Shown here: positions 38,041-49,542 of the stretch, in pieces
Layout: every line of letters starts with the position of its first letter
Numbering within the stretch: position 1 is the stretch's first letter
Origin: Hepsetus odoe
Lineage: Eukaryota > Chordata > Actinopteri > Characiformes > Hepsetidae
Assembly: GCA_017165825.1 (NCBI GenBank)
Contig: CM029384.1
Span: 10,634,114 to 10,698,113 of the forward strand
DNA length: 64,000 bases
Direction: 5' to 3'
The notes under the pieces: model-generated
Database searches by the model: none
What the model was told of the DNA's origin: nothing
Seen by the model: only the letters and a program-made list of their open reading frames with translations
Program-made: the position numbers and the translations under genes

Positions 38041-38150
38041 GTGGGAAGTTGATCCTGATTACTGTGATGAAGTCAAACAGACTCCGCCCTATGATCGAGG
38101 CACACGCCTTCTAGACATCATGGATATGACCATATTTGACTTCCTCATGG
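38041..38150 (+). CDS. fam20c: fam20c exon: WEVDPDYCDEVKQTPPYD ... IFDFLM
   Basis: A 110-base exon after TTGCTCAG and before the donor GTTTGT. It reads WEVDPDYCDEVKQTPPYDRG then TRLLDIMDMTIFDFLM, with one base carried to the next exon. It forms the start of the C-lobe leading to the catalytic loop (DFLMGNMDR). The Cys in DPDYC is conserved in the family. The frame is clean, unlike its two neighbours. Confidence 0.95.
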
Positions 38151-38604
38151 GTTTGTTTCACTTCTATTTACAATCTTCTGATTATGTAGTTATGTAAGCA
38201 AATCTTAATTATATATAAATATTTATTACATTAGAAATAAATATAGTTTTTAAAACACTAATAATTTATCAGCAGTCTATCTGATTCTTAGAACTCTTTT
38301 CTAATATAATTGACTAAATAAGTTCATCAATTAACATTTACATACTTACCTTTTTTTTTAAAGAAAACATTATATGAACTACTTTTTATTAGAACATCAT
38401 GACAATTTCTATCATCCCAGTTATGGAACTTCCACTGTTTCCTGTATTTTCTAAATTACTCAGTTAAGAAATGATCTAAAAATCCAACTTGCTTTTGTTT
38501 TCACTACTAGCAGCAGTGGCTACTAAGGCTCAATGTAGTGAAAAGACAGTAAGGGGCTATTTGTCTGATCTTCGTTTCTTTTGTTTCATGTCTTACTTGA
38601 ACAG

Positions 38605-38683
38605 GCAACATGGATCGTCCATTATGAGACCTTTGAGAAATTTGGGCGGGCGTTTGCATCATCCATCTGGACAACGGTAGAGG
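38605..38683 (+). CDS. fam20c: fam20c catalytic-loop exon with frameshift (NMDR ... HLDNGRG)
   Basis: The exon follows ACTTGAACAG and precedes GTGAGTA. It encodes the two catalytic aspartates of the family: the one in GNMDR and the metal-binding one in HLDNGRG. Two bases are missing right after the Arg codon of NMDR (one His of the usual HHYE is lost), so the read frame stops at TGA 38625-38627. The sequence then recovers as YETFEKFG in another frame, differs from the expected NDTF segment, and returns to the correct phase by HLDNGRG. Total length is 79 bases against 82 expected. As written no active kinase could be made. Confidence 0.87.
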
Positions 38684-39299
38684 GTGAGTAACCTCGGCAT
38701 CATTTCAAAAGCCATGCAGTGCAATAAAGCCCTGTCATGCTTGTTTACAATGTTGCTCTGCTCACCTCTCGATCAGAAAAGTTATCCTGAAACCATGGAA
38801 ACTAGAGCATTCTTTAAGAGTAGTAAATATATACGTTGTCAGTCAGGGTCATTTCTCAGCTGGTAATGCATGTTCTACTGTAAGCTGAGTGAAAAAGTCA
38901 GCATGTGGAGATCCGCGGTGTTGATGAAATACAGGACCATTTCCATAATGAGTAAAAAAAATAAGCCATTATGGACCAAATACTTGGCTGAGAGCTGCTA
39001 TTCAAAGCGAGTCTCTAGGGCAGAATGTGATTCATTCATCAACTGAGCAGTCACTGCTGCTTTTCAAGGCCATTGGACTTGGATGAAAACTAGGTCACAC
39101 TACAGTTCTTGTACTGCAACTGGGGATTCGGTGCTTTGCTCAAAATCATAAAATGATAACGAGGCATTGGATTTATATCCCTTAGCGCCTGGCATCAGAC
39201 ATGAACTAGCAATTCTTTGATTAATTGGGTTTCATTCATTAAGCTCTTCTCTTTCAGCAGTCAGAGCTGTTTAAATTCAGATTCTTTTAAACCCCATAG

Positions 39300-39359
39300 A
39301 TTTGGAAAACACTCGCATGATGAAATGTCCATCTTGGTGCCTTTAAGCCAGTGCTGCAG
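39300..39359 (+). CDS. fam20c: fam20c exon: FGKHSHDEMSILVPLSQCC
   Basis: A 60-base exon after ACCCCATAG and before GTAAGATT. It completes Gly and reads FGKHSHDEMSILVPLSQCC, ending with AG to be completed as Arg. This immediately follows the DNGRG metal-binding motif and contains the paired cysteines conserved in FAM20C. The frame is clean. Confidence 0.93.
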
Positions 39360-39957
39360 GTAAGATTGCTTATTTCATATTGAAATAGTTTTCCCTTTTC
39401 CTCAAATTCTCTCTGTCAGTCAGTGCTGTTGTTAACGTACATTAAATGCATATAAAATGTATTTTATTGGATTGAGCCTAGGTATTACAAATGCTTTTGA
39501 TGCACAAAAAGAATTTTGTATCTATCATACAAAAGATTTATGTATATGCAGATGACTGTGCGTTCTGATTGGCTTTCTCAATTCATTCAAAAGAAAGCAG
39601 CCTATGTTGAAACACTTCTTATAACTTCAGCTTGAGGGGGCAAGCCTGACCTTTGCCTAGACATGACTTAATGCATGTGAGTGATGATGGTGGGGTGAGC
39701 TCCCTAAAGAAAACTACAGAAGTAACTTCAGTAGGTCTTGGCTGATCCATTATATTTGGGATAAAGTGGACATCATTAGTTGCCAAATGATATGCTTTAA
39801 TTCTTCTTTAATTGTATCACTCTGTCCTTCTGTCTCTTACATCTCTATCGGCTACTTTTCTTGCATTTTCTCTTCACCCTATTTATTCTGCCTCTCTTTA
39901 TTTCTGTGCTTTTCTTCTCTTCTTCATCACACCTTGTGTCCCTCTTCACTTCATCAG

Positions 39958-40290
39958 AGTGAGAAGGTCTACCTACCTCCGGCTGCAGCTGCTGGCTAAA
40001 GAGGAGTACCAGCTGAGCTCTCTGATGGAGGAGTCTCTCCTACGGGACCGCCTGGCTCCCATCCTCGTCAAGCCACATCTGCAGGCTCTGGATCGCCCTT
40101 GCGCGCATGGCCCTCCCAACAGCTGGCCAGGTGCGTGAAAGAGGATACTCTGCAGCAGTGGGAGGATGACCTGAGCACAGTCTGCTGGCTCTCCATGGCC
40201 CCCCCAAGGAGCCAGTGGCCAGGGGCCCTGGAACCTAAGCCCACAGAAACCCAGCCTCCGAGCTGCCGCTCTGTAGTGGCTCAGACTTGA
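39958..40290 (+). CDS. fam20c: fam20c terminal coding exon, frame disturbed in its second half
   Basis: After the acceptor TTCATCAG the frame reads RVRRSTYLRLQLLAKEEYQL then SSLMEESLLRDRLAPILVKP and HLQALDR, a clear match to the FAM20C C-lobe end. The following CCTTGCGCGCATGG and CCAGGTGCGTG each look like a net extra base against the expected RLRMAL and QCV codons. As read, translation ends at TGA 40136-40138. Continuing in the shifted frame gives CVKEDTLQ...EDDLST, matching the family's CVE...VVDDDLDT end, and an open tail to TGA 40288-40290. The tail after DDLST is much longer than I recall for FAM20C, so the true stop is uncertain. Confidence 0.83.
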
Positions 40291-41225
40291 GCCACAGCTT
40301 TGAATTCAGTGAAGTCCGAGACTCGCCATAAACGCCTCTGAACTACCCCACCACTCCACCACCTACCGCGTATGGTGTCATGTGCTATTTGTCCCACACA
40401 GATATCATGACATGGGAGTGCTTTTTGAGAAACTTTAGACCAGTGGCATTACAGAAAAGAGCTCCATTTTCTGTCCTTTTGATGGTACCCAGGAGTACCT
40501 TGGACTGTGTTTGTTTTTTTTTTTGTTTTTTTTTTCCTTTAAATGCCAAGGCTTGAGTTGTTTTTCTTATCTGTGATGGAAGCTGCAGTACATTCTGTTT
40601 TGTTACATCCTGCTTTTTATTCCAAGATCTAGTGAGAAATAATTTATTACTTTTGCATATTTATCTTTAAGGGTTTTTTCAATATATTAAGTAACCTACG
40701 TGCACAGCAGGTGTGCAAAAGTCTACATGACGCACATCAGACCTTTGCATATAAATGGGGACAGAGAAGCCATTAGGTGGAGGAGATTGCTGGAATGAAA
40801 GAAGTGAATACAGTTTATGTAGTCCAGTTAACATAAGACTTATATCTATGGCTGCTGTTTGTATTGTATGTAGCCAACTGTTGCAGCGCTCTGAGTGAAA
40901 TCTTTTGCATATGAGCGCGTTGAAGCTATAAGAGGAGTACTGCAGTGCGGTGCTTCTCCTGCGAAGACTCTTACTCAGCTCCTCTCCTCTATGGGTTTGA
41001 CCCTGATTTGCCTGCCCCGTCTGGTCCTCCACTTGCTTTTGCTAAATCAGACCGGTAAATTGGATATTGTGCAATACGAAGTCAAGAGGGGGTTTTTTTA
41101 TATATTGTGAGCATATTTCATTTTGGTTTATTCAGCAGTGAAGTGTGTGCCTCATTTGGGGTTATTCAAAAGGGTAGGAACTTGGTAGGAACTTGCTGGG
41201 GGAATAAAGAATGACACTGATTGTG
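40291..41225 (+). other. fam20c: fam20c 3' UTR (inferred)
   Basis: Downstream of the last coding exon there is T-rich sequence without coding signal and then a canonical AATAAA at 41203-41208 followed about 15 bases later by a TG-rich stretch. This gives a 3' UTR of roughly 0.9-1.1 kb depending on which stop is used. A second AATAAA at 42545-42550 is an alternative. Inference only; no transcript data. Confidence 0.45.
41203..41208 (+). promoter_or_regulatory. candidate polyadenylation signal AATAAA for fam20c
   Basis: First canonical hexamer downstream of the terminal fam20c exon in a plausible setting, with GATTGTGGTGTCTG downstream as a GU-rich element. Confidence 0.45.
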
Positions 41226-42453
41226 GTGTCTGCTCCATCTTATAGTCTCTGACCCCATGCTGAACGCACCTGTTTTCCCAGCATGGGCAGCTTCTCCGCT
41301 GCCTCAGACACACCACTTGTTAATTCTGTGTCCTTTTTGTCACTTCACACAAGCCATCTTGTCATGTCTCAGTGGCTGTTAACAAGAACTATAATTTGTC
41401 ACTCAGAACCAATCAAGAGCGTTATGGCAGAAGCAGATAGCTGATCCCTGTTATTACAAAGCAGGCCATTTCACAAGAAGGCATCTTCAGTGCACCTCAC
41501 AATGTCTACTTTTGTTCATTCTGCCATCAAGAAATTACTAAGCAGAAACAAGCAATTCTGCCTCATTGTATATACAGTTTTTGTGTTTTTTGTATACTAA
41601 AACAGAAAGCCTGTTTGGTACAATTGTTAATGGATTCTTTTCAAGTACTTCAGATTTACTAATAAGTTATGCTCATTGCAGTAATTTCACTCAAAAGCTT
41701 CTTTTGCAAGCACATTCCACTCTGCAACTTTACATGGCTAGGGTGGGAAAATGTCAGATTTTTAGCAAGTTCTCAGTGTGAATCTTCACCTAAACTATGG
41801 CCTAAAAGGCAAGAGAGTGCCTTTATCATTTCCAGAGAGGCAGTTGGCTGTCCATTTAGCTTAAAAGACTCTTACCCATACAGGTCATTTTAATGGGCAA
41901 GAGGATTATTTTTCTTTTATTTTCAAGATTAATCTATTGCAAGACACTCAGTGCACTTGTGTTGTGTATTTAAAAGCTTCAGTTTATTATTTATTATGGT
42001 CTATAGATGATACAGTTGTGCAAAATTCTATCATTTGTTACTTTTTGTTTTAGGTTGGTTGTGGACTCTGCCTCACAAAGTCCCCATTACTGATTACAAA
42101 ATTCGAGCTACAACAATAGGAAGTAAAGAAGTCGAGCGTGTGTATGTGTGTATGTTTCTTAACTGTAAACTCAATTACACAATACAATGCTAGAATACTT
42201 GAATGTTTTGGGAATCATCACAAATGGACTTTCAAAGCCCTTAGTTCTGGACCCAGATTCAGAAATCCAAGAGGTTTTAGTTTTCGTGGGGTTTCTTAAC
42301 AGGGAGAAGGCACTTGATCTGTGAGTGGGCTTTTAGAGCCCAAATCTATGGCCCGGAAAATCTCCCTGCTTTTTCATTGTGTATTTGTACATATCTATAA
42401 ATACTGTACGTAGAACCCAAGCGGCTGTTGTTAACAGCCAAAATGCTTCTGTT

Positions 42454-42499
<46 letters not shown>

Positions 42500-43754
42500 G
42501 CATTGTTACTGTGACGACTTGTTTGCAAAATGATAAAGGTGTGCAATAAAAGAAGTGAAACTGTTGAGCACTGTTTGTGTTCACTACAGCAGACAGCAAA
42601 ATCAATTGCCCATGCAATAGCACCTCTTAGAATTGTAATTTTTTTTTTTTTTTGGAAAGTAATATTTAAACATATTCTTCTTATACAAAATGTTACTAAT
42701 CTGTTATTATTATATGTTGGCCTGAAGGTTCCATCTTTTTTGACACTGCATGAAAATGATCAAGTGGAATGAAAATGATAGCGCATATATATATATAAAG
42801 TATTTATGTATGCTGGATTGAGATGTGCCAGACTGAGCCCTGAGTTTAGGCATGCGTCTTCCACAATGTTAATTCATGGTCATTCATTCCTTCTTCTTAA
42901 CTACTCCTGTGTATGTTCTCTACATCTGCACTGAAGCAAACTTGCTAATCCTTAATCTGATTGTGGTCAGTATGGAGGCCGGTAATGAGGTTTTTCCTTG
43001 CAGTATTACAGGAGGTGATCCATAGTCATTGAGGAAGTAAAAATATTTGGTGAGCTCACAACCTTTCAGACCTGGTGTTTCAAACCAGACTGATCTCTGA
43101 CCATAAGGTTCAGCAAAGCTAAACAGAAGCATACACTAGTGTTGGAAATGTACTTATGAGGAGTCTGATATAAAATCATTCCCTAGTGCTCTAATCCCTA
43201 AAGTGCTCTATCACTCACACACACACATCTCTCCTGCTTTATCCTCTGCTCAGAATGGAGTGACAGTAATGTCAGTGCGACCTTAAAATGAACACATTGG
43301 TGCATCAATGCAGGATTGTCGAAGCAGGACTTCTCACTTAATAGAAAATATTCCTGAATAGTTTTTGACTGAACAAACACATGTACACTTTATATCTTTT
43401 GGCTTTACTCATTATTTTGGAGGGTTCTCTAAAAGTTCTTCACACATTTGGTTTTACAAAAATCTATAAAAGTTCTGTAAAGTATCTTTTTGAATGTTAA
43501 ATTAATTATATTCAATACACAGAATGTTAATGTGCTAGTACGTTAGTCTGAAGTTTCCTTCTTTTTTGGCATGAATATCGTTAAATGGAAAATTCTTAAA
43601 AATGTTCTAAATTACAACTTCGCCATTGCTGTTGTTTTTAACTTTGACATGGTTGGATTTGTTGCCTGAACCTCCAGTTGTGTTTAAAATACATGACATG
43701 GCGCATGGTGAGACAACATCTGTTAATCTACTTTTCCCATATGACTTTTAGCCC
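41226..43754. other. intergenic, no gene recognised
   Basis: Mostly AT-rich unique sequence with a (CT)n tract (42459-42496) and a short (TA)n near 42787. An acceptor-like TTTTGTTTTAG at about 42052 is followed by a roughly 40-codon open frame that resembles nothing I know; not called a gene. Confidence 0.6.
42459..42496. repeat. (CT)n microsatellite
   Basis: About 19 CT units. Confidence 0.96.
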
Positions 43755-43755
43755 A

Positions 43756-44905
43756 TGGAGTGCCTTGCAAAGAGTATTCACCCGCAGCATTTTCATGTCT
43801 TGTGCCTCCCCAACCTGGAAATAAAATTGATTGTTTGCGAGTTTTGCACCATTTCATTTACAGAACATGACTACAACTTGGAAAGTGTATTTTTTTTTTT
43901 TTTTGAAGCAAACAACAGATTTTACAGAAAACTTCAGCGTGCATAACTATTCACCCCCTCAAAGTCAGTACTGTAGAGCCACCTGTTGCAGCAATTACAG
44001 CTGCAAGTCGCTTTGGATAAGTCTCTATGTGCTTGCCACATCTTGTCCCTTGGATTTTTGCCCATGCACTCAAAGGCAAAACTGCTCCAACTTCCTTCAT
44101 AATGGATTGTTTTCAGCCATGAACAGCAGCAACCTTCAGAAGTCTGACCACAGATTATAATTGGATTAGTCTGGACTTTGACTTCAGACCATTCCTACAT
44201 TTTATGTTTCCCCATAAACCACTGGAGTGTTGCTTTAACAGTATGCTTCAGGTCATTGTCCTGCTGGAAGGTGAACCTCCGTCCCAGTCTCAAATCACAG
44301 CAGACTGACAGGTTTGCTCAGATATCCTGTATTTAAGCACCATCCATCTTTCCCACCTCAACTAAGACCAGCTCCCAGTCCTGCTGCTGAAAAGAGGCTC
44401 TGTGGGTGTCACGCGACTATTGTGGTCCTGTGGATGATGTCCAGTCTCTGCTTTGTGGAATATGCAACTCCTTCAGGGTGCCATTGGTCTCTGACCATGC
44501 CTCTCTGATTATTTTATGAGTTTTTGTTGTTACTCTTGGCAGGTTGTTGTGATTCATGTTCCTTTCATTTTTGAAAGATGATGGATTTGATGGTGCTCAG
44601 GGGATCATCAAGATTTGGATATTTTACTGCTTAAACCCAACTAGTACTTCTCCCAACAACATTGTCCCTGACTTGTATTGGAGAGCTCAGCAGTCTTCTG
44701 GTGTAAATACCTCTTACACCAAGTGGTGTTGCAGCCTCTGGGGCTTTTCAGAAAAGGTGTGTTTATACTGATAGATCATGTGACACTTACATTGCACACA
44801 GGTAGACTTCATTTCACTAATTATGTGGCTTTTAAAGGTAATTGGTTGCTCCAGGACTTTTTAGGGGCTTCGTGGCAATGAATACACATGCACATGTGAA
44901 TTTTT
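43756..44905 (-). mobile_element. decayed Tc1/mariner-like transposon
   Basis: The left end GTGCCTTGCAAAGAGTATTC and a right end with GAATACACATGCAC are imperfect inverted repeats of the type used by fish Tc1-like elements. Near 44251, GGTCATTGTCCTGCTGGAA is the complement of a transposase stretch coding for QQDND, the catalytic DDE-region motif of Tc1-like transposases. Many stops and gaps; inactive. Confidence 0.7.
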
Positions 44906-45510
44906 ATATATATATATTTCTCCTTTCACTTCACCAACTTTCACTAGTTTGTGCAGATGCATCACATAAAATAAGATTAAGAAACATCTAAATTACAGGT
45001 TCAGATGTAACCAAAATAGCCTAAAAAGCCAGAGATTGGATGAATACTTTGTTCGTTTTGGTTGAGAAATATCTCTAAAGCATTCTTGAATGAGAACAAG
45101 GTGCAAGATCCGGTCTTGGAGGTACCAGATGTGGATCAGGCTTGTTTTGGCAGAAATTGAGCCATGTCTGGATTCAGGCATGCATTTTCCACAAAAATTC
45201 ATTCATTTCAGTTCTATAAAAGTTCTTAAAGGAACCAGCAGCGGTTTTCTTTGGGATCACAACAAAAATGCTACTATCTTTATATGAGGAGAATGCATAA
45301 CATCTATCACACCATAATCAGATTACTCAGATTTTCCTAGATGACCCAGTTTCGCTTTGCTGCTCACTGACTAGTTCAGTCTAAGACTTACAATACACGT
45401 TTCATTTTCTTGGTGCTGAAGCACTCTTCACTGTCATATTATGTAATGAACTAATAACTAAACATAAATAACTATACCTTTTTTGTATTTCCTTTTTTTT
45501 TTTCCTGCAG

Positions 45511-45630
45511 CAAGAAAGTCCAGGCACTAACACCGTCAATAATGGATGTGCACTAGGTGCTGGATACAATATGAGAGGAGGCAGTTATAAATCGAGCTTG
45601 TTCCAACGTATTAATGTACCGGTTGTATGA
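45511..45630 (+). other. possible terminal exon of an unknown transcript
   Basis: A strong pyrimidine tract plus CAG (45483-45510) is followed by a 39-codon open frame (QESPGTNTVNNGCALGAGYN and onward) ending TGA 45628-45630. A second frame gives KKVQALTPSIMDVH then TAG at 45554. Neither peptide is recognised and no upstream exon was found. Could easily be chance. Confidence 0.15.
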
Positions 45631-48600
45631 GTATTTGATAGCCCAACAAATGGACCATCTTCAAACCTTTTGTATGTGATTTAAGCTTCTGCATCGGAAG
45701 GAATTTTGTCCAAATTATGTGGAATGATCCAGGCGTTACGCGTCACCTACTATCTCCAACTAACCATTGGAGCATATACCATGGCAAAACGAAATTGTTG
45801 GGCTTCTTGGACTCCATTTTATTTTGGATTATAAAGGGAAAGTGAAGATTTGTCATTGTGCAGTGAACGACAAGGAAATGCATCCTCTGCATTTCAAAGG
45901 CTTCCAGCTCTTGACCTGTCTGTGACGATGATGGAAAGATATCAGGGTGTCAGTGTCAGGATGGAGAGCTTTCTACAGTTCATCTGTGAACTCAAAGGGA
46001 CATCATAAAAGACGTGTTTAACATCTATATTGTCTTCAGAGTGAATGTTTACTTTACTTCAAGTGTAAAGGTCAGCCAAGACATGCATGAGGTCTGAAGA
46101 TTGCATCTTCACTTCAGCTCCAAGGTTAAAAAAGCAAACAGGTTCAGCTTAAGCTCAATGAATCTAATGCAAACCTTCCCTTTTCCCAAAGATCACAAAA
46201 TAATCTCAGATTGACTTGTTTGAAATCCTTAAATGTTTAAACGCATCACAACTAAAACGCATAACAAAAAGCTTTACAGTAATACTAAAAGAGATATTTA
46301 TGATTGATTTAAGATTCCTAGATCGTGATCTCTTAATGTTTGAAGTTTTGTCCATCTGTCTAAATTTATATGAATTTATTCAACAGTTTGATGATTCCAT
46401 TGCCACTTCTTATTTCAATTTATCTCTACGCTGGTCCCAAACACTGTCTACCATGAACGAAGTATATAGTAATTAAAACCCAAAGAACCTTGATGATCTT
46501 TAAAAGTCTCCCAGTGTATGTCTTAACTGTAAAAATAGGAACAGGTTTTCTTTACAGTGTGGTGATAGATGGATCCATTGGTTTCTATATTCTATAAAAA
46601 AATTTTAAAAGCCTGTCTAAAATAACAAATATGTATATTTGTAAAATTTTATAACAGTAAAATAGTGATACATCTGCCCAGAAAATTATTTTATTTTGAC
46701 TGCTTTTTATTAAGAAATACCCTGCATGTACTTTTCCATCTTGGATTAAATTAATAATACACGTTTTAGGCCAAACCATTCTTTCCGACCGGTTATTAAC
46801 AGTGTCTCAGAAATCCGACCATTTATTTTTCATCATTTAATATAATAGATTTTCCGCAAGGTTGTTTAGACATTCTCATCAGATTAAAAATAATAAATAC
46901 CCTGAGTTGACACTTAAGGCCTCCTGAAAAGCCTCCCCTACAGTATATGAATCCCACATCTCACAATGTGTGAGAGGACGCCCTGATTCTCACTAGTTTT
47001 TTTTAACAATAAACCGAGTCCTTCAGCCATCTGGTTCTAATCACTCTCACAATAAAAAAGAATCCCCAGATTCTATAAAATTCAATTCCACTCAGAATGA
47101 ACTTTAAACTCACTTTTGAACAATTCATTGAAATCCCCTTTAAGGATTGTCAGCCTCTTTAAAAGTCATTATAAGCAGACATGCATACTTTACATGCCTG
47201 GAATGATGCCATCTGCATTTCTGGTGACCATGTAAATCTCAGGCTCTACTTCTGCTGGTATTTCTCCGTATAATCCAGCTCAGACCATGTTTCATTGCCT
47301 TTCCTCAGCACAGGCCCACATAGGCTCATGATTCCTTAGGCAAGGAGGTAGCGATGCAAAACATTAACAACACATATGTTAGAAAACCAAACGGGCTGCT
47401 TAATTTTACAGTGTTGTTTGCTTATCGGATTTGAGGAGAGCATGCTGTGACAATGATAAATTAAAGCTTAAACAGTGTAAACAGACCATGCATATTCATG
47501 AGGGAAACAGGTGGCGTGATTCTGTAGTTTTTGATTAATATTATTTATGAGGCATATTTACATGTTAACAGCCAAGATGCTGCAGGCAAGTGAATATTGA
47601 CACCGAGAGATGGTGTTTGATAATGAATATAACACATTAAGTCATGTATATATTTTACAAAATTAGAATCTTGAAATGAATAACCTTTTCACATTCTCTG
47701 TGCATGGTTTGGTAAACTTCATAAAGCAAGACATTTGTGTGTATAAAGGAAAACACTTTAAGTCCCTCACGACATATTCTTGGATTCTAGTCAAACAAGC
47801 CTCAGGTGTTTGTGCGCAGGTACAGTCACATGTTTTTAGTGTCACTATTACTTCTAGAACCAGTTCACGCCATAGAACGATGAAGATTAGACCTGAGAGC
47901 AAGGCTGCTTCTACAGAGGGTAAAACTATGTTTGTTCTGCCTGCTGCGGGTAAAACTATGTCTAGCCTGTTGGCATGTGTATAAATTAAGAAATGGATGA
48001 AATACTATAAATGAATGACAAATGCAACCATGAAAGCTCTGCATGAAATGAGTTCACAGGAAAGCAGCAGAATATTCATAAATGAAAAATAAAGGCGATC
48101 TTGAGCTGACCTTCTGATTGTTGTGGACGGTGAAGCCCGGACAGTGTGTGGCAAGGCCTCGCTTGGTAGCCCCTAGTTTTACTAGGTGGAGCGAGACCCA
48201 GACCCGGTGAGACAGACGGATGGACAATATCTTACGAGTCAGTGTAACATAAGACATAAGGGCCAGCGAACATTTAGAATTATTTTTTTTTTTTCTCATT
48301 TATTCTATTAGTGATCTGTACATATTCAATGGCTACATGTAACTTCTACCATCCTGGATTAACCCATGTATCTGAGCATGTCATGCTCTGTGCTTCTGAT
48401 GTGGGAGAAAATATCAATATGCATGCAAAGTAGACTTTATAATCTAATAGCAATACATTTAAACTAGAATTTTAAAAAATATATTCTTCATATTTTTTCT
48501 ATAACTTACTCAAATACTACATGAACTCATGGTGATAAAGTGCAAAATAAAGTGCAAAGTAATAAGCACAAAATGTGTATACTTGTCCACATGATGGCGC

Positions 48601-48690
48601 CAAGTGTTCATGATAAATTCTAGGTATTGAGCTCGACTGCCGACCAGAACATGCGAGACCCAGTGCTATGTATATATGTATATACACACT
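45631..48690. other. AT-rich intergenic stretch, nothing recognised
   Basis: No exon, RNA gene or clear mobile element seen. An 86-codon AT-rich open frame at 46216-46476 has no splice context and no resemblance to a known family, so I leave it out as a gene. Confidence 0.5.
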
Positions 48691-49456
48691 GGTACCCTGT
48701 TGCAGAAGTTTTAAGCAGAGTGTGGAAAAAATGCTGTAAACAATGAATGTTTTCAGAAACATGGAAGTGTTCATCATTTATTTTCATCAGTCAACAAAAT
48801 GCAGAATGAACAAAAGAGAATCTAAATCAAATCAATATGGTGTGACCACCTTGCCTTCAGAAACAGCATCAATTCTTCTAGTACACTTGCACAGTTTTGA
48901 AGGAACTCGCTGGTATTAGGTTGTTTCCAGACATCTTGGAGAACAAGAGGCAGTGGTGGCCTAGTGGTTGGGGCGTTGGCCCTATGATGGAGGGAATCGG
49001 AACAGACCCTTCCCAATGGGTTTGCCTGAAATTTTGCCCTAGAGCAAAGGTGCAGTCCCCATCGCTCCTCCTGCGTGGGCTGGACTTGTCAGGGTGCGTC
49101 CTGTCCTCGCCCTGTGTGCGTGGTTTGGACCATATACTCCCCGTTTGGGACCAGGCCAGAAAACAGATGGATGAGTCTTGGAAGAAGGCTACTTCAGTCT
49201 ACTGCTGCGGATGTGACTTCCTCACATCCTTCTCTTCCATGTAATCCAGACACACTGGATGATGTTGAATCAGAGCTCCTGAGGCCAGAACTGATACAGT
49301 TGTGAAGTGTAACACCAAATATTGATTTGATTTAGATTTTTCTTTGTTGAGTCCCTTATTGGCAGGGTGATAAAATAAAACAATCATTATTTATATTTCT
49401 GAAAGCATTCTTTGTTTACAGCATTTTTTCCACACCTGCCTAAAACTTTTGCACAG
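48690..49456. mobile_element. Tc1/mariner-type MITE with a nested SINE
   Basis: The ends match the 16202-16742 element: left AAAATGCTGTAAACAATGAA and AACAAAAGAGAATCTAAATC, right GAAAGCATTCTTTGTTTACA and CACACCTGCCTAAAACTTTT. The middle holds a SINE at 48949-49173 plus internal sequence lacking in the other copy. Confidence 0.8.
48949..49173 (+). mobile_element. tRNA-headed SINE, tail type B, nested in a MITE
   Basis: Starts GGCAGTGGTGGCCTAGTGG and continues as the common head, then GGGCTGGACTTGTCAGGGTG and CCTCGCCCTGTGTGCG as in the 59777 copy, ending CAGATGGATGA. Box B is damaged by a deletion. An imperfect TCTTGGA duplication flanks it. Confidence 0.8.
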
Positions 49457-49473
49457 ATATATATATATATATA

Positions 49474-49542
<69 letters not shown>
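49456..49542. repeat. (TA)n microsatellite, interrupted
   Basis: TA runs broken by ACCA and ACATATG, directly at the right end of the MITE, so it may have grown from its TA target site. Confidence 0.95.

Larger units (their letters stand above)
38151..39957 (+). other. fam20c: three short fam20c introns (38151-38604, 38684-39299, 39360-39957)
   Basis: These introns separate the catalytic exons, with donors GTTTGT, GTGAGT and GTAAGA and acceptors ACAG, ATAG and TCAG. Their interiors are AT-rich unique sequence; nothing else recognised. Confidence 0.85.

Noticed and set aside
42052..42170. Acceptor-like TTTTGTTTTAG followed by a roughly 40-codon open frame
   Set aside because: Peptide unfamiliar, no convincing donor and no partner exon.
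46216..46476. 86-codon open frame in AT-rich DNA
   Set aside because: No recognised motif, no flanking exon signals, and the length is expected by chance in this composition.
46840..47170. Possible mitochondrial insertion because of an unusual AC-rich texture
   Set aside because: No tRNA, rRNA or protein segment of mitochondrial DNA could be recognised.
48090..48250. GC-richer patch that looked like an exon on the minus strand
   Set aside because: No coherent conserved peptide and no consensus splice sites in phase.
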